Positions 11,942-23,754 of a stretch of 64,000 bases of DNA are shown here, one piece after another. Origin of the DNA: Dermacentor variabilis (taxonomy: Eukaryota > Arthropoda > Arachnida > Ixodida > Ixodidae). The notes under the pieces were generated by a model, which was not told where the DNA came from, searched no databases, and was given only the letters and a program-made list of their open reading frames with translations. Every line of letters starts with the position of its first letter. Within the stretch, counting starts at the first letter, position 1. Both the position numbers and the translations under genes were made by a program. The stretch is taken from contig NC_134568.1 of the NCBI RefSeq assembly GCF_050947875.1, positions 249,258,767 to 249,322,766 on the forward strand. The letters are read 5' to 3'.

Positions 11942-12178
11942 TGCGGTCGCATCGCCGCAGTCGCGCCTGGAAACACCTGGCGATGAGCGTTGCGGCGACG
12001 ACGATCGGGCCAAAAATGTCTGCCGCCCCGCCGCAGTCGCGCCGGCAAAACCACGTGTCGCAGGCGAATCGCAACACTCTTTAACCTAGGTAGGACATTA
12101 GGCAGTATAATACCAAGAGCTTGGTGGCGCAACCCACCACCCCATTCAAAAGGGGATAACATCCATCCATCTATCTAA

Positions 12179-12589
12179 ATCCAGTTCGCTCACAGCGCCC
12201 TCTCAAAATTTTTCTACATATGCCGCCTCAGCGAGAGAGTGCCGTTCGACATACTCTACCGCAGTCTAAGAAAAAGTTTACACCCATTGGGGTTTATCTT
12301 GTCCCACAACGCTAATCATTATCTGCCTTGCTTGCGTTTCTTCTCTTGAAAAGTCAGCGCTCTCTACTTTCCTGTCGAGAATGCTGTGTCAAGCTGATAA
12401 TGCGCAAGCCATTCGTGACTAGGAAGTACCATGCTCACAGCGTTAAAGAAAGAAAATGCGGGCAAGACAGATGACGATTATTGTTTGAGGACAAAATACA
12501 ACCCCAAGGGTGTCAACTTTTTTAAGAGTGCATTGTCTAGTAAACTCCATCCAGTGAACAGGCGGCACCACTGAGCAGCAGCGGTCGGA
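12179..12589. other. Non-coding spacer between two family D copies
   Basis: About 410 bases with no recognisable element or gene. Confidence 0.5.
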
Positions 12590-15203
12590 TTTGATGGGTG
12601 GATTGATGTTATGAGCGTCCCATTTGGAACGGGGCGGTGGGTTGTGCCACCAAGCTCTTGCTACTATACTGCCTAATGTCCTACCTAGGTTACAAAAAGA
12701 AAAAAAAAACTTTAAAAACCCACAATGAATTCCCATAACCAAACTTTCTGAGCCCCTATTCTGAATGTTGTTTTTGTGCGTATCTGTCTTTTGTCGTTTC
12801 TTTACTTTTCTTCCACCAATCTCCAAATCTCCTCTTCCTAATCTCTATTGCGGAAATGTTTACTTTCCCCCTGTTCTCGCTGAACCCAAAGGCTTGAAGG
12901 AGAGGCCAGTGGTGCCTAAATCGACTGCTGGGCAGATATCTTCACATTCTAATTAAACATGCTCTGTCATTTCCCTAGCTTTACCGCAGCAAGCACACGC
13001 TTCTTCTTCATTCTTATGTCTCGCTTTATAGGTGCTTGTTCTAAGGCATCCTGATCTCGCTTCAAAAAGTAATGAGCATCCCTTTAAGTTACCATCAGTT
13101 CTTTCTTTCCTGATTTCATTTTTTCCACTTAAGTAGTTACTCATGGCAGGTTTCTTTTCCATTGCCGCCACCCATGATATTATTTCAGCCTCTCCGACTT
13201 TCCACTTGACGTTCTTTGTTGCTGTATTGCTCACCCTACAGGCCGCGTACTGGCTGATAAGCTTCCTAGTTCTTTTCCTCCACTGTGAATCAATGTGTGT
13301 TTTTTTGTTAGTTTTTTTGTGCAGATACCTCAACACTCTCCCAGCCCATTTACTTTCTTTCATATTCCTCAGTCATTCTTCATAATCAATTTTACTGTGA
13401 GTTTCCCTCACTTAAAAACTTTTCCAGCCCATATCACCCTACAGAGCTTCATTTGTAGTCTTCCCATGAGCGCCCAACACGAGGCATCCCACTGACCCTT
13501 GGTTCCCGTCGAGTCCTGATTGTATCCCTGATTTCAAGCTAACAACTGCATTTCCAAAAGTGAGTTTTGGAACCATTACACCTTTCCACACACACTGGAG
13601 CACCTCGTACCTATTGTATCCTGATAGCGCTCTGTGCTTCATTTTGCTGCATTTCTCCTCCCCTTTACTGTTATTGTTTTTTCCTGTTTCCATATATATA
13701 TTGCCTTCGTTTATCCATATACCAAGGTATTTATATTCTTTTACCCAAGGTATTTGCTGGCCCTGTATTGCCACTGTCTGTTCACTGTTTTCATTGAATA
13801 CCGTAACACCTGATTTCTTAAAGCCAAATTTCAAACCTAAATTCTCACCTTCCTTTCCACAGATATTAGCCTGACGTTGCAAATCACTTTGCTTCTTAGC
13901 TAGCAACGCAATGTCATCCGCATAAAATAAACCTGGAAGCTGCTGTTCTACTACTGTACCCGCCTGTTTCTATGAGACATTAAATTCGATATTGCTTCCT
14001 TTTAGCGCCCTCTCCATACTTACCATGTGCATCATAAACAGCAGTAGGGATAAATGGCACCCCTGCCTCAGTGCTTCGTTGATATCAACTTTCTCCTCGC
14101 TCTTCATCCCTTGCCGTTCAAGGCAAACGGTATGTTCTGGGTAATCTCTCTCAAAAGCTGTAGATAATCGTCACCTAAGCCTTCCCCTTCCAGAATATCC
14201 CACAAAATGTTGCGGTCTACGTTGTCATACACTCCTGTAATGTCTAAAAAGGCCACATATAACGGTCTGCTTTCTACACTTGATATTTCAATACACTGAG
14301 TAAGAACAAATAAGTTATCATCCAAACGCCTACTTATTCTGAAGCCATTCTGAAGTTCTCCCAAAATGCCATTATTGTCTGCCCATGCTTGCAGCTTTAC
14401 TTTGATTGCCTGCATTTCTAACTGGTATATTACCGATGTAATGGTCAACGGTCTATACGAGCGAATTCTATCTTTGCCCCCCTAATCTTTATAAATTCAA
14501 TTCATTCTACTTTGTCACCAACTGTCTGCTTTTCGTCTATCTTTTTAAGTTTTTTTCCGCTGCTTTCACCAGTGCTTCCTTACTTTTTGGTCCTAGTTCA
14601 TTAATCAGTCTAATGGGAACCTCGTCTAACCCTGTGACTGTTCGCTTAGAAATTTTCTCTTCAGCTTTCTTCCAGTTGAAATTTGTCAGCACCAGTTCCT
14701 TTTCCATCTGGTTCTCTTTTATGCTCTTCTTTTCTTCAAATACAGCCTCGTCATTGCTTTGGAAAGATTCAGCTGTTATTTTTCGGAATGCAGTTTAATG
14801 CAGCTTCCCCTTTCAGTTTGTTCCCATCTTCGTCTAGGATAAGTTGTTGTATTGTTGTTGACTTCCTGCCTAATAGTTTCATGTGGTTCCAAAATATTCT
14901 AGGTGCAGCCTTCCTTTTCTCACGTATTTCTGACAACCAACGTTCACTTTCACCTTTTATCTTTGCTTGCACCAGTATTTGAACCAAAGACTTTTTCTCC
15001 CGGTATATTTGCAATTTATTGGCTACTTCATCCTGCGGCAACTGTACCTTCTTTGCCTGCCTGTGCACTCTGGATGCTTTCTGTTATTCGGCGATTGCTT
15101 CTCGTATCTTCCTCTTCCACCAGCTTTTCAGTTTTTTTTTCTTTCCAACGAACATGTTTCTCTTTCTGTATTTCTGTCGGTATTGGCATAATAGTTCTGT
15201 GGT
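12590..15203 (-). pseudogene. Family D LINE, longest copy D2, with RT remnant
   Basis: Reading the minus strand from 15068: a pre-RT region (REKRKAAPRIFWNHMKLLGRK), RT motifs GFRISRRLDDN, then YVAFLDITGVYDNVDR near 14220-14260, an intact YADDIALL near 13913-13924, KYLGIWIN near 13750, then VPKLTFGNAV. Downstream come a basic segment and a C-terminal CACCGKAREMTEHV Cys/His motif near 12960-13010, then the family 3' end (GTAGGACATTAGG region, 12660-12690). Several frameshifts and stops split it into pieces at 14769-15068, 14104-14448, 13439-13906 and 12953-13363. The endonuclease part is missing, so it is 5' truncated or interrupted near 15203. No RNase H lies between RT and the Cys/His motif. 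Confidence 0.85.
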
Positions 15204-15333
15204 AACCCACAAGGTGTAGAGAAGTAACTAATAAAGGGAAAATGAGACGTCTACATTCGATTGTAGCAATTGCTACGATTAAGTGGATGTCTCATTTTCT
15301 CTTTATTAATTATTTCTCTCCACTTTGCGGGTT
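15204..15333. repeat. About 130-bp near-palindrome with 65-nt arms
   Basis: The left arm starts AACCCACAAGGTG and the reverse complement of the right arm starts AACCCGCAAAGTG. They continue to match with scattered differences through GAAAATGAGAC to a central GTAGCAATTGCTAC near 15263-15276. It adjoins the Ruka-like SINE, whose 3' end carries the same TGGATGTCTCATTTTC block (near 15555), so it probably formed from two inverted SINE tails. Confidence 0.85.
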
Positions 15334-15590
15334 TCTGCAGAACTATTGCACCAAACTCTTGCCTTTGCTTCTAGTTGTTGGTGAATTTGACTTCGCCCTG
15401 CCATCTCCTAGTCGCCTGGTTAGCTCAGTTGGTAGAGCGGCTGCCCCGGTAGGTCCCTGGTTCAAGTCCCGGACCAGGACAAATTTTTCTGCAACTGCGA
15501 GGCTTTTGTTTCAAGGAACCCATATGGGTTTTGGTTGTAGCAGTTGCTACTATTGGGTGGATGTCTCATTTTCCCTTCATTAATTATGTT
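15334..15590 (+). mobile_element. tRNA-derived SINE, Ruka-like
   Basis: A tRNA-like head has box A TAGCTCAGTTGG at 15421-15432 and box B GGTTCAAGTCC at 15459-15469. CCTGG near 15415 can pair with CCAGG near 15474. The A-to-B spacing is short and the anticodon arm is partly deleted, so it is not a functional tRNA. The body continues through TTTGTTTCAAGGAACCCATA to TGGATGTCTCATTTTCCC and ATTAATTA. From memory this resembles the tick SINE Ruka. An alignment would confirm it. Confidence 0.7.
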
Positions 15591-16734
15591 GTTATTGCAC
15601 TTAGAAGCTCACTATTTTCCCACTCTTTACTTGACCATTTGCCAAGTTCTTCCTTGTGATTATAGACTCTTGTGATTATATTTGTTATTTGTTCAGCGTT
15701 CAAATTTGGACGGGTCATTTGGCACCACAGGTGGTGCCGCGCTGCTTAGCGCCGCAATACTCGGAAGGTGGGAAGACCGCGAAATTTAAACTTTGCGCGC
15801 ATGGTTTTTTTGTTGTTGTTGTTTTACATGAAGGTGCAAGCGTGGTCCTCAGTGATGTCGGCAATACTTTTTGCGGGTTTAGGCATATTAAAGAAATAGG
15901 AGAGTACTTTCGTGGCTTTCACGGTGCTGCGTTAACCAGCGGAGACAAGCTGTAAGCTACTTCGCATGTTCTCTCCGCGAAAGAACTAGCCACCCTTGAC
16001 GTTCGCGTGAAGTGCCGTGCGCAGCAGAGAAAACAACTGTACGAGGCCATCCTGCACGCAAGTAAAGCCTACTGTAACACTAACACTGAACTCGCTATAC
16101 TGGCACCCTGATAATGTTGTGCTTCTAATAGGTTTACCGATTTTTAATTGACGTCTCGCTGTTGGCGATGCATGCCTCATTGCGCTCTGGTGCATTGTAA
16201 ACCGCTGCCTATCATTTGATGCCCATGTCAGATTGAACCTTTAGATCGCCATACAGCTCGATCTGGACCGGGTGCAGCTGCACCATCACATTGGATCGCG
16301 ATTTTGCTCGATATGCGTTCAGTCCATCGCGAACCGCACATCGAGTTCGAGTTTCACGATCGCGATCGTAGGCTGTCGTCAGTACCGTCATGCCGATTGA
16401 GGTTAACTCGATTCGAATTGTTCGACCATGTAGCAGTGACCATGCTTGATCGAAATTGAGAAATTTGATCCGGTTGTGCGCGATCTTGATTGAAAGTGGT
16501 CTGGCATCTTCGTCATCTGGCACGGCGCAAACGAAAGCTTTTGTGGTTTTGAAGCAGTTGTAAGCAGTCTGTCATGGCTCACTGCTGAACACAGAACCGG
16601 AACCTACTTGGCGACATAATCGGCACAACTACAAGTCCCTTCATGCGGCTAGTGAGGAAAACGAGCCCTTATTTATCAGGTCTTTTTATTCCTCAAATTA
16701 TTCTCGTCAGTTGGCCTCACTTTGTAAACGTGGA
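15591..16734. other. Non-coding stretch with a GATC/CGATCG-rich patch
   Basis: No gene recognised. 16230-16500 is unusually rich in GATCG, TCGAT and CGATCGCGATC words, like the inverted repeat at 28851-28968. The open frame on the minus strand there (16212-16523) has no domain and follows from the repetitive composition. Confidence 0.45.
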
Positions 16735-17965
16735 AAGGAAGGAAGGAAATCAACTTTATTCAAGGTCCTGCAGGCCACGAGAGCTTTGGGCTCTCGTGGA
16801 GTGGGCGTGTCCCACGACGGAACCGGGAGGTTGAGTTTCGTGGCGGCGTTGTGGACCTGCTGGACGGCCCAGAGTTGGGGAGAGAGTTCTTCGCTCTGGA
16901 TTGCTTTTTCAAGCTTGCGCTTGTCCGGTTCGCAGTTTGTCAGCTTGCGAGCACGGCCAGAGTAAATGATAGACGTTAAGGGATGTATTGCAATTGGTGC
17001 AATAAGGCTTGTCATAGAGCTCAGGCATGTAATGGTGTAGTCTGCTTTGTGTGGGGTATGTGTCTGTCTGTAGCATTCCGAGTGTAACCGCTTGAGCTCG
17101 AGTGAGCGTGCGGTGTGGCGTGCTATACCCTCTACGTTGTAGGTAGTAGTGGTTACAGTGATGTAATTGTATCTAGCGGGGCGTCCTTGATTTCCGAGTG
17201 GTCGGGTGAAGCCGCGCGGTCTGTAAGCGTGCGCGCTGCCTCGTGTGCCGCCTCGTTAAGGTTGGGTACGTCGCCGATCTTTGGTCCTAAGTGTGCCGGG
17301 AACCAGTATATGACGTGGTTCTTAATATCTTTCTTTGTGACAATTCTGAGAGCCTGTGCGCAGACCGTGCCCTTTTGGAACGCTGATAGCGGCTATGGAG
17401 TCGCTGTAGATATGGGAAAGATTGTCGTCGGTGAGCGCAACAGCGATCGCAACCTGTTCGGCCTGTTCAGGCTTCCTTGCAATTACCGTGGCTGCATATC
17501 TTGTGGATCCACGGCCGTCCACAACCGCCACTGCGAAAGCTTTGTTTCCCGTGTGTGCCGCCGCGTCCACAAAAGCTGAGCGTTCACGGTTCGCCAAGGC
17601 TTGGTTAAGAAGGAAATGTCCTCTCGCTTGTCGTCTGCCCCTGTTGTTTTCGGGGTGTACGTTTCTGGGTATAGGGCGGACCGTGATCTTGGCGCGGATG
17701 TCCCGTGGGAGGTCCGCAAAGCCTTTTTCTATGTTTCCTTGAGCAAAGCCTAGCTTCCCTAGGATCGTGCGCCCCGGAGGCGTCGTCGAAAGCCTAGCAA
17801 GCTGGGCGCGCTACTGGGCTTCGGCAATTTCTTCCTGAGTGTTGTGCATGCCCAGGTGCCCCAGCTTCTCGTTGCTGGTGCTGGTCGGAATACCGAGGTC
17901 CGAAAGAAACGTCGAGTTGACGTCGGGATGACTTTCGATTGTGCTTTTTTCGCCTTTGACGAAAT
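16735..17965 (-). pseudogene. I-type LINE fragment: end of RT, RNase H, Cys/His, 3' end
   Basis: On the minus strand from about 17965: LGIPTSTSNEKLGHLGMHNT (post-RT, cf. LAMGIPVYSSTQKLLEMGAHNT in the element at 30464-34051), then RNase H with SAFVDAA (17560s), AEQVAIAVAL, IYSDSIAA near 17400, YWFPAHLG and LNEAAHEAA near 17250. A Cys/His motif CTNCNTSLNVYHLLWPC follows at about 16960-17010. Frameshifts and stops interrupt it. The 3' end carries AATAAAGTTGATTT followed by (TTCC)n. It is 5' truncated. Confidence 0.8.
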
Positions 17966-19239
17966 TAGAGCATGTCATGCTTGTTTCGTTTGGAACACAT
18001 TCGGAGCAATCTGCAGCTGAAAAAGGAGATTTATTAACCACGAGATCAGAATTTATATGACGCGAGTATTCGTTTTTCATCATGTACAATGTTCGAGGTT
18101 CATTATGCCCTTTTCACAAGGTCTGATTTCGCTTGCAAATTAGTTTGCTTGCATATTCGCTTTGCGTTTGCAAGGCGATTTCGCAAATGTAAAACCGCAA
18201 GAAAAATCGCACCATGTGAAACTGCGCCTCTGACGCCAGCAGCCGAAACGAGTATCGCCTATGAATTAGCGCTCGCCAACATAAAATAAGCTTCTTCGGC
18301 ATAAAATATCGCTCATCACACGCCAGTGTTATCCTCATCATACCAAATGCTAAGACTACACTAGAAGTCTTCAAAACGGCACAGTCGTGACAAATGTACG
18401 TCTTCTAAATGTTGAGCAGCTGACTCGGTCATTATCGCTGGCGTTGCACATGGTGCGAAATACGCACGTGTAGCACGATTTACAAAACAAACCCTTGTTA
18501 GATATGGACACTTTTCCTGGTATCACTCGAGTTCCCCGACTACAACCAGTCGCCGTCGCATTGCAATTATGGTGCGCAGGAGCGCGTCTAAAACACGTTC
18601 CCGGGCCTGTCAGACAAGTTGGGGCCCCCCCTTCGTGCGCTGCACGTCGAGCTATTGTCTCCACCCCTACTTGACTCTTCCCGAAAGTGCAACGGGAGTC
18701 TGGTCTGGCCAGCGCGGCTTTGGTCTGCCACGGTTCCAAGTGGTTGATCTTGGTCCCCAGCGAAGCTGTTTTGCAGCTCTGGAATGTCGTTCGAATAACA
18801 ACCGGTCTCCTACAGATGAGCGCTTGCACACAGGAGGCAACGCCGGTGGCAAGTCACCCGTGCGACAGTGGAGCCCTTGGAGCAACCCGATCTGCCGAAT
18901 GTGACGGCACTTGCACGGACGCCTATCATTGGCGGAAAATGACGACACCTGAGGGGGCTCGACGATTGGCCGAAAATGACGTGACCCCGAGACACCGAAG
19001 GGGTTAAAAGCGAGAGACAGGGAACAGAGAGATGCATTCATTCATTCATTTTTTTTCTTGCCACGGGCCGCAGCGTACGATTTGCTGCCGGCCGTCAATG
19101 ACTTCATGACTGTTAATTACTTTGTGTTATTACTGTAAATAATGTAAATAACCCTTCAGTTTCATCTCAAAATCCTCCTCAACATTGGCCAACTCCCGCT
19201 TTCAACTGCAAGATTCAATACCCTTCTCACAAATATGAC
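17966..19239. other. Non-coding; possible LTR-like or SINE-tail sequence near 18897-19170
   Basis: No coding domain seen. Around 18897-19170 there is GGGGTTAAAAGCGAGAGACAG, then (ATTC)n at 19034-19048 and repeated TAAATAATG, which might be a retroelement end. No second copy or target duplication supports that. Confidence 0.35.
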
Positions 19240-19540
19240 AGAAGCTGACTTAACTCCCCTCACAGCTGTGATCCGTTTCTTTCGCTGTTCTAGTTTCGCT
19301 GATCCATTTCTTTCGCCGCTGGTGCCGCTCTTCATCACGCTAGCATTCACACAGCGAGGGTCTGCGGTCATCGAGCGAGATGCGTTCATGTTTGCCTGTG
19401 CGCGTGTGACACCGTGCTTGTTAATTTATTAGTAAGCGCATGTTTGTAGCAGTTCATACGGACGCTAAAACTACTAACCTTCCTTCGTATCGCTGTCTAA
19501 TAATTTGCTATCGCAATCAATGCTTCTTTCGGGCGTAACT
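19240..19540 (-). repeat. Interspersed repeat, inverted relative to 23755-24150
   Basis: The reverse complement contains GAAGCATTGATTGCGATAGC, then GTTAGTAGTTTTA, CGTCCGTATGAAC, ATTAACAAGCA and GCAAACATGAACGCAT in the same order as 23783-23950. No coding content. Probably a MITE-like family. Confidence 0.7.
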
Positions 19541-20399
19541 GTGACTTTTTACGCAAAAGCAACGTTCAAATTTCGGTGACTACTAAATTTTAGTACTTAT
19601 GCGTGCATTAAAGCTTGTGTTCTTGTACGAACAAAGGACTAAAATGTAGCGCACACCTGTTAAAAAAAATGTCTCGACCAAATGACACAGCGCTTGGATA
19701 TCACGGCAACTAAACCGACAGGCATAAAAATTGGAGATTCATGCCAGTGACTACATGGATAACGTTTATGCAAGCCTCTCAGACTCGTAATCGGTGGAAT
19801 CAAGCCTGCATTGCCTTACAGCACGACTTTCCTCACAATAACCTTCCTGTAGCACTAGAAATATAGGCAGCTGGCAGTAAATGAAGTGTTCCTAGATTAA
19901 CCGTGCATTTTAAATTGCACTGAAGACTTTACCATCTTATCATTTTTTTTCTTTGTTAATGCTTTTAAAAAGTTTTCAGTTCCATTTACATACAAGTGCA
20001 AAATATATTATGCATGTATTAGCTAAACTCCACTGAACAGAGTTATCACAAATGTTATCGGTTGGCACGCAAGCACAGGTTATATTTTTTTTAGGTTCAT
20101 TCTCGCAGGCTTTTCATCGCATACTCGTATACACGCTGTTCAGTCAAATACATATGCAGCAGATTTTGGAAAAATAAGTTCAAACTGCCTTTTCAAGCAC
20201 CTATTTACATAAACTATGAAAGTGACCAGCTACCTCATAACTTTGTGTGCTTTTTTTTCAACATCTCTCAAAACGATTTAGTACAGCGATTGCAATGTCA
20301 TGCAGCTTGAGCATGTACAGACACTCGTTGTCGCGAGCTTTATTACCAACACGGTGCGACATTCAGTAAAAGTACAAGAGAATCGGAAACAGAAGTACT
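19541..20399. other. AT-rich non-coding stretch
   Basis: Nothing recognised. Confidence 0.5.
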
Positions 20400-20560
20400 A
20401 GATCAAATCAATCTTTATTTCATCACCAAGGAAGGAAGGGGGATTCGGGTTAAAGCTGCGTAGGAACAGCATCACAAAGCCCGGTCCCCCTATGTACAGT
20501 TCGACGGTATTGAACAACTACATGATAAAAGCAAACAAAAAAAAGGACATGCCGACAGCA
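20400..20560 (-). mobile_element. Possible LINE or SINE 3' tail
   Basis: The reverse complement ends GATGAAATAAAGATTGATTTGATC. This AATAAAG...GATT arrangement is like the 3' ends of the I-type elements in this window (16735 and 30464). No coding sequence is retained. Confidence 0.3.
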
Positions 20561-21089
20561 AGTGCTGCGCTAGCACTTATGGCATAAATAAAAGACAATG
20601 CATTTAATACGTATAATCATAATCTGCTTTCGGTAAAAGCTGGACAGAACCCTTCTCACGGTGACTGTCGACGGTAATGCGTTTGGCATTGAGTCACTAT
20701 GGCGACACAGCGTATTGCCACCGTCGAAACAAGTTGTGTATAACGCGTGTACTGCAGGCGGGACTGCTCTTTCGTGCTTCCCTAAGATCACTCGGCGCCA
20801 TCTACCACCGCCGCCGGGAAGCCTGCGCGAGGTCTCCGAAATGCATGGCGCGCCGGTGCGTGCGAACGCTTAGAAACGCGTCTTAGTCTCCTCCGAAGTT
20901 TCCGCCCCCCCCCCCCCCTGGTGGTGCTGTAGCCTACTCCCCCGGCATTACCAGAGTGCTGTTACCCACATCATTTGAGGTTTCTTTTGGGTTGCCTCTA
21001 CCTTTTCACACAGAATGTTACTGTGGCTAAAAGCTTACTGCATCATCTGGATAAAAGAACTTCCCGCCTATGGCCGTACCTATATTTTG
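20561..21089. other. Non-coding stretch with a C-run
   Basis: No gene seen. A poly-C run of 14 lies near 20906-20919. Confidence 0.5.
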
Positions 21090-21525
21090 GAACCTCATTA
21101 ACTTATTAGGCAGGAAGTGTTGAAAAATGCAGCAACATATCCTAAACGGAGATTACAAACTGGAAGAAGACACGGGCATTAAATTACAACCGAAAAATAA
21201 CAGCCGAATTAATTCAAGGCAATGACGAGGTGGATATTGAGAATAAAGAAAAGAGCATGAACGACAACCAAATGGAAAAGGAGTGCTGAGAAATTTCACC
21301 TGGAAAAAATTCGGAGAGAATATTTCTAAGCTCATAGCCATATAGGGTTAGACGAGGTTCCCGTTAGGCTTATTATTGAACTAAGACCAAAAACTAGGGA
21401 AGCTCTGTTGAAATCAGTAGAAGAAAAATAACCATTTGATGGGCGAATACCAAGTTGGCGACAAAGTAGAATGAATTTAATTTATAAAAGTAAGGGGGGA
21501 AAAGATATAATTCACTCATATATAT
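21090..21525 (+). pseudogene. Family D LINE fragment D3 (pre-RT region)
   Basis: Nearly collinear with the reverse complement of 14470-14900 in copy D2. Shared blocks include GGGTTAGACGAGGTTCCC near 21346, GAACTA.GACCAAAAA near 21378, GGCGACAAAGTAGAATGAAT near 21458, and GGGGGGAAAAGATA near 21495. No continuous reading frame remains. Both ends are truncated, and neither the RT catalytic motif nor the 3' end is present. Confidence 0.8.
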
Positions 21526-22299
21526 GGCCATGTACATTATAATATACAGGTCAACAATGTAGGCAATTAAATTGAAGATGCAAGCAAGCACATACGTATT
21601 TAACTGGGGGAGGGGGGCACTTGCCCCTCCCCTGTTGTCAAAAGGGTGGGGGTGACAAAATTTGCCATTTGCTCCCCCCTCTCCCCACACACACTTTTGA
21701 AAGCGGGCACTTTCGGCCGCACGTTGCGAAGCCCAACAAAACTACAGCTGAAGCTAAATTTGCCTTCTTACTAGAGTGGCCACGTAATGCTACGTGTCCC
21801 CTGCTTGGGCACCAAGGAGTCTTGTGCCTCTTCGGGATGCGCTGTAGCGGACGACGCGCGGGATTTGTCATACACGCTCGCCTTGCGGAGAAGGCCTGGC
21901 ACTGGGCAGTTCCCGCCCTAACAAATGTCAGCTTGCGACATATTTGCACCATGCCCAGTTTTTTGGGACCACTATATCCGTATTTGGAAACACAGTCAGC
22001 TTGCCATATTTAACCTGGGCGGCAGGGGGGGAGGCGGTGAGTGTAGGTCCGGATAAAGTATTATAATCAGCCTCGCCCAACAGCTGGTGTGCCTTACGGC
22101 ATGAAATCCTTAGATTGTCAAATGCTGGAACTATTGAATCTCCGTCGAGAGGTAGCCTACATAGCATGGCAGTCTCCGTATCTTATCAACATCAGAATTC
22201 TAATCAAACCGCTTTTAGGTATAACTGTTAAATTTCATTGTGTAATAACGACTTATCGTAAATATGTTTGTGAGAATGGGCTTGATCGATTGTGCAGAG
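21526..22299. other. Non-coding stretch
   Basis: G-rich patches near 21605-21660 and 22020-22035. No gene or known repeat seen. Confidence 0.45.
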
Positions 22300-23504
22300 C
22301 CATTTCAATACCAATAGAACACTGACTCGATTTTTTTCTAAGGTCACTTCTGACTTTGTGGATTGCATTTTCAGGCTGTTTCTATAAATAAAAGCTACAC
22401 TGCTACTTGTTCCCGGCAGGAGCGAAAACAGGAGATATTTCATATTTTGAAGAAATGGCCACCTTTTTGGTGACGTGTACCGAAAATTTCAACTGTGTAG
22501 GTAGCTTATATGCTCTGAAAACAGTTGCTGAATACTCGGTTTCTCCCAGTTATTATGCGTTATACACTGCGTTTATTTGTTTGCTTATATTCGAAGTACG
22601 AAGCAATGTTCTGGGTGAAAAGCGATAAATGTTTATTCTGTGTAGGCTCACTACAGCCTTTGTACGTAGAAAGTTACTTGTAGAACCATTCTAAGGTGTC
22701 ATACTGCGCTAGTCGACGTGTTTCCCAGACTCCTGAAGCAGCAGCACCAGATACGGACTTGAAATTCCGTGCAAATGGGGAAAATTTTAAGCTCAATGCG
22801 CTGCGAAACTTTCACTTTCCTGCTTTAAAGCATGTGTCGCAGATAATTACTAAACACTCGTTTTTCCATGCATTTTCGTGCATCTGAGGAAATTCGTAGT
22901 TTGTTTTTCTGGTGTCCTCGGCGAGCTAAACAAGGCACCTTTTTTTACATCAGGGGAAAATTAGGAGCATGGTATATGTGTATGTGCAGGCAATGTTCCA
23001 AATGGGTGGGTTAAATGCGCATTTTTCTGTAGAATGTATATGCAAGTAGTCCATAGAGTTATTAGTCTGTTTTACGAGCGGTGCAAAAAATTAGACGGCT
23101 GCGCTGGCCTAATGATAACTACAACTGGGGTCAAATTTTGCGAACATAGGGGGAACAACACGCAAAGTTTATATGTGATGGTAAATGCGTGTTGATAAAA
23201 TACAGATTTAAAAAAAAAATTGTAAGCAAGTACTCGAAGGTATCACGCTGTTGTTATTAGCTATAGGCTTCCCAGTGTCCCAAGAGAGCTTTGCGTTTCA
23301 GACATTTTATACTTTGAAGAAATAGGCAGCATTTTAAGTGCAATGTGTCGCGTAGATTTAACCTTTCTGGCCTATTTAGAAGTCTTATGAAGAATTATTG
23401 GACCCTCACTTTTTTTCATGCTTGATATATCAGGTTCGCCTGGTGTCCTCTCTGACTAAACGAGACAGCTTCGTTATGTTTGGTGACTCTAAGGACAAGG
23501 TAAT

Positions 23505-23597
23505 GGGTGATGCGTATGTAAAGTTCCAAATAGATGGGTGTTAGATAGGTGTTGGGTGATGTGTATGTAAAGTTCAAAATAGATGGGTGTTAGATAG
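23505..23597. repeat. 49-bp direct duplication
   Basis: GGGTGATGCGTATGTAAAGT starts a unit at 23505-23553 that is repeated with a few changes at 23554-23597. Both include AAATAGATGGGTGTTAGATA. It lies within the larger tandem array. Confidence 0.9.
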
Positions 23598-23754
23598 AAT
23601 GTTATGAATGCATCTAACGAGCGGGGAAGAATTGAGCGCGCTGACCAGGCACAACTAGAAAAGCCACCAAGACCGAATTTAGCAAGAATTACTGATACTC
23701 TATGGATACTCTGCTCAAAGTTAAATGCGGTCGGATCAAACACAGCGTTTGTAA

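Larger units (their letters stand above)
11258..12076 (-). mobile_element. Solo LTR of an LTR retrotransposon
   Basis: The 819-bp block begins TGTTTTGG and ends GCAACA (TG...CA) and is flanked by CTCT at 11254-11257 and 12077-12080. Removing it rejoins family D sequence across the gap, which independently fixes both ends. On the minus strand it has a TATA box (GAGTATAAAAAC, near 11551) followed by AATAAA near 11432, the order expected of U3-R-U5. No gag, pol or second LTR is present, so it is a recombination remnant. A 4-bp duplication would fit a Gypsy-type element, but that is inference. Confidence 0.75.
10408..12178 (+). mobile_element. Family D LINE, 5'-truncated copy D1, split by a solo LTR
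   Basis: 10408-11257 aligns by eye with the reverse complement of copy D2: the ACTTTTGGGAATGCAG block, the RKRTRKL..KYAAC segment, and the KRKVREAEIISWAAAVEKKP segment. After the solo LTR (11258-12076) the copy resumes at 12081 with the family 3' end, AACCTAGGTAGGACATTAGG, and a (CATC)n-like tail at 12160-12178. The frame is broken by stops and shifts. The encoded part is the region after the RT domain plus a C-terminal Cys/His motif. No RNase H is seen. I could not assign a clade. Confidence 0.8.

Noticed and set aside
11499..12162. Two overlapping 192-codon minus-strand frames with internal repeats
   Set aside because: They read the 49- and 53-bp minisatellites of the solo LTR. The repetition comes from the DNA and there is no domain.
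15415..15480. Functional tRNA gene
   Set aside because: The anticodon arm is partly deleted and the flanks are SINE body.
18897..19170. Possible LTR beginning TGTGACGGCAC
   Set aside because: No target duplication and no second copy. The boundaries are arbitrary.
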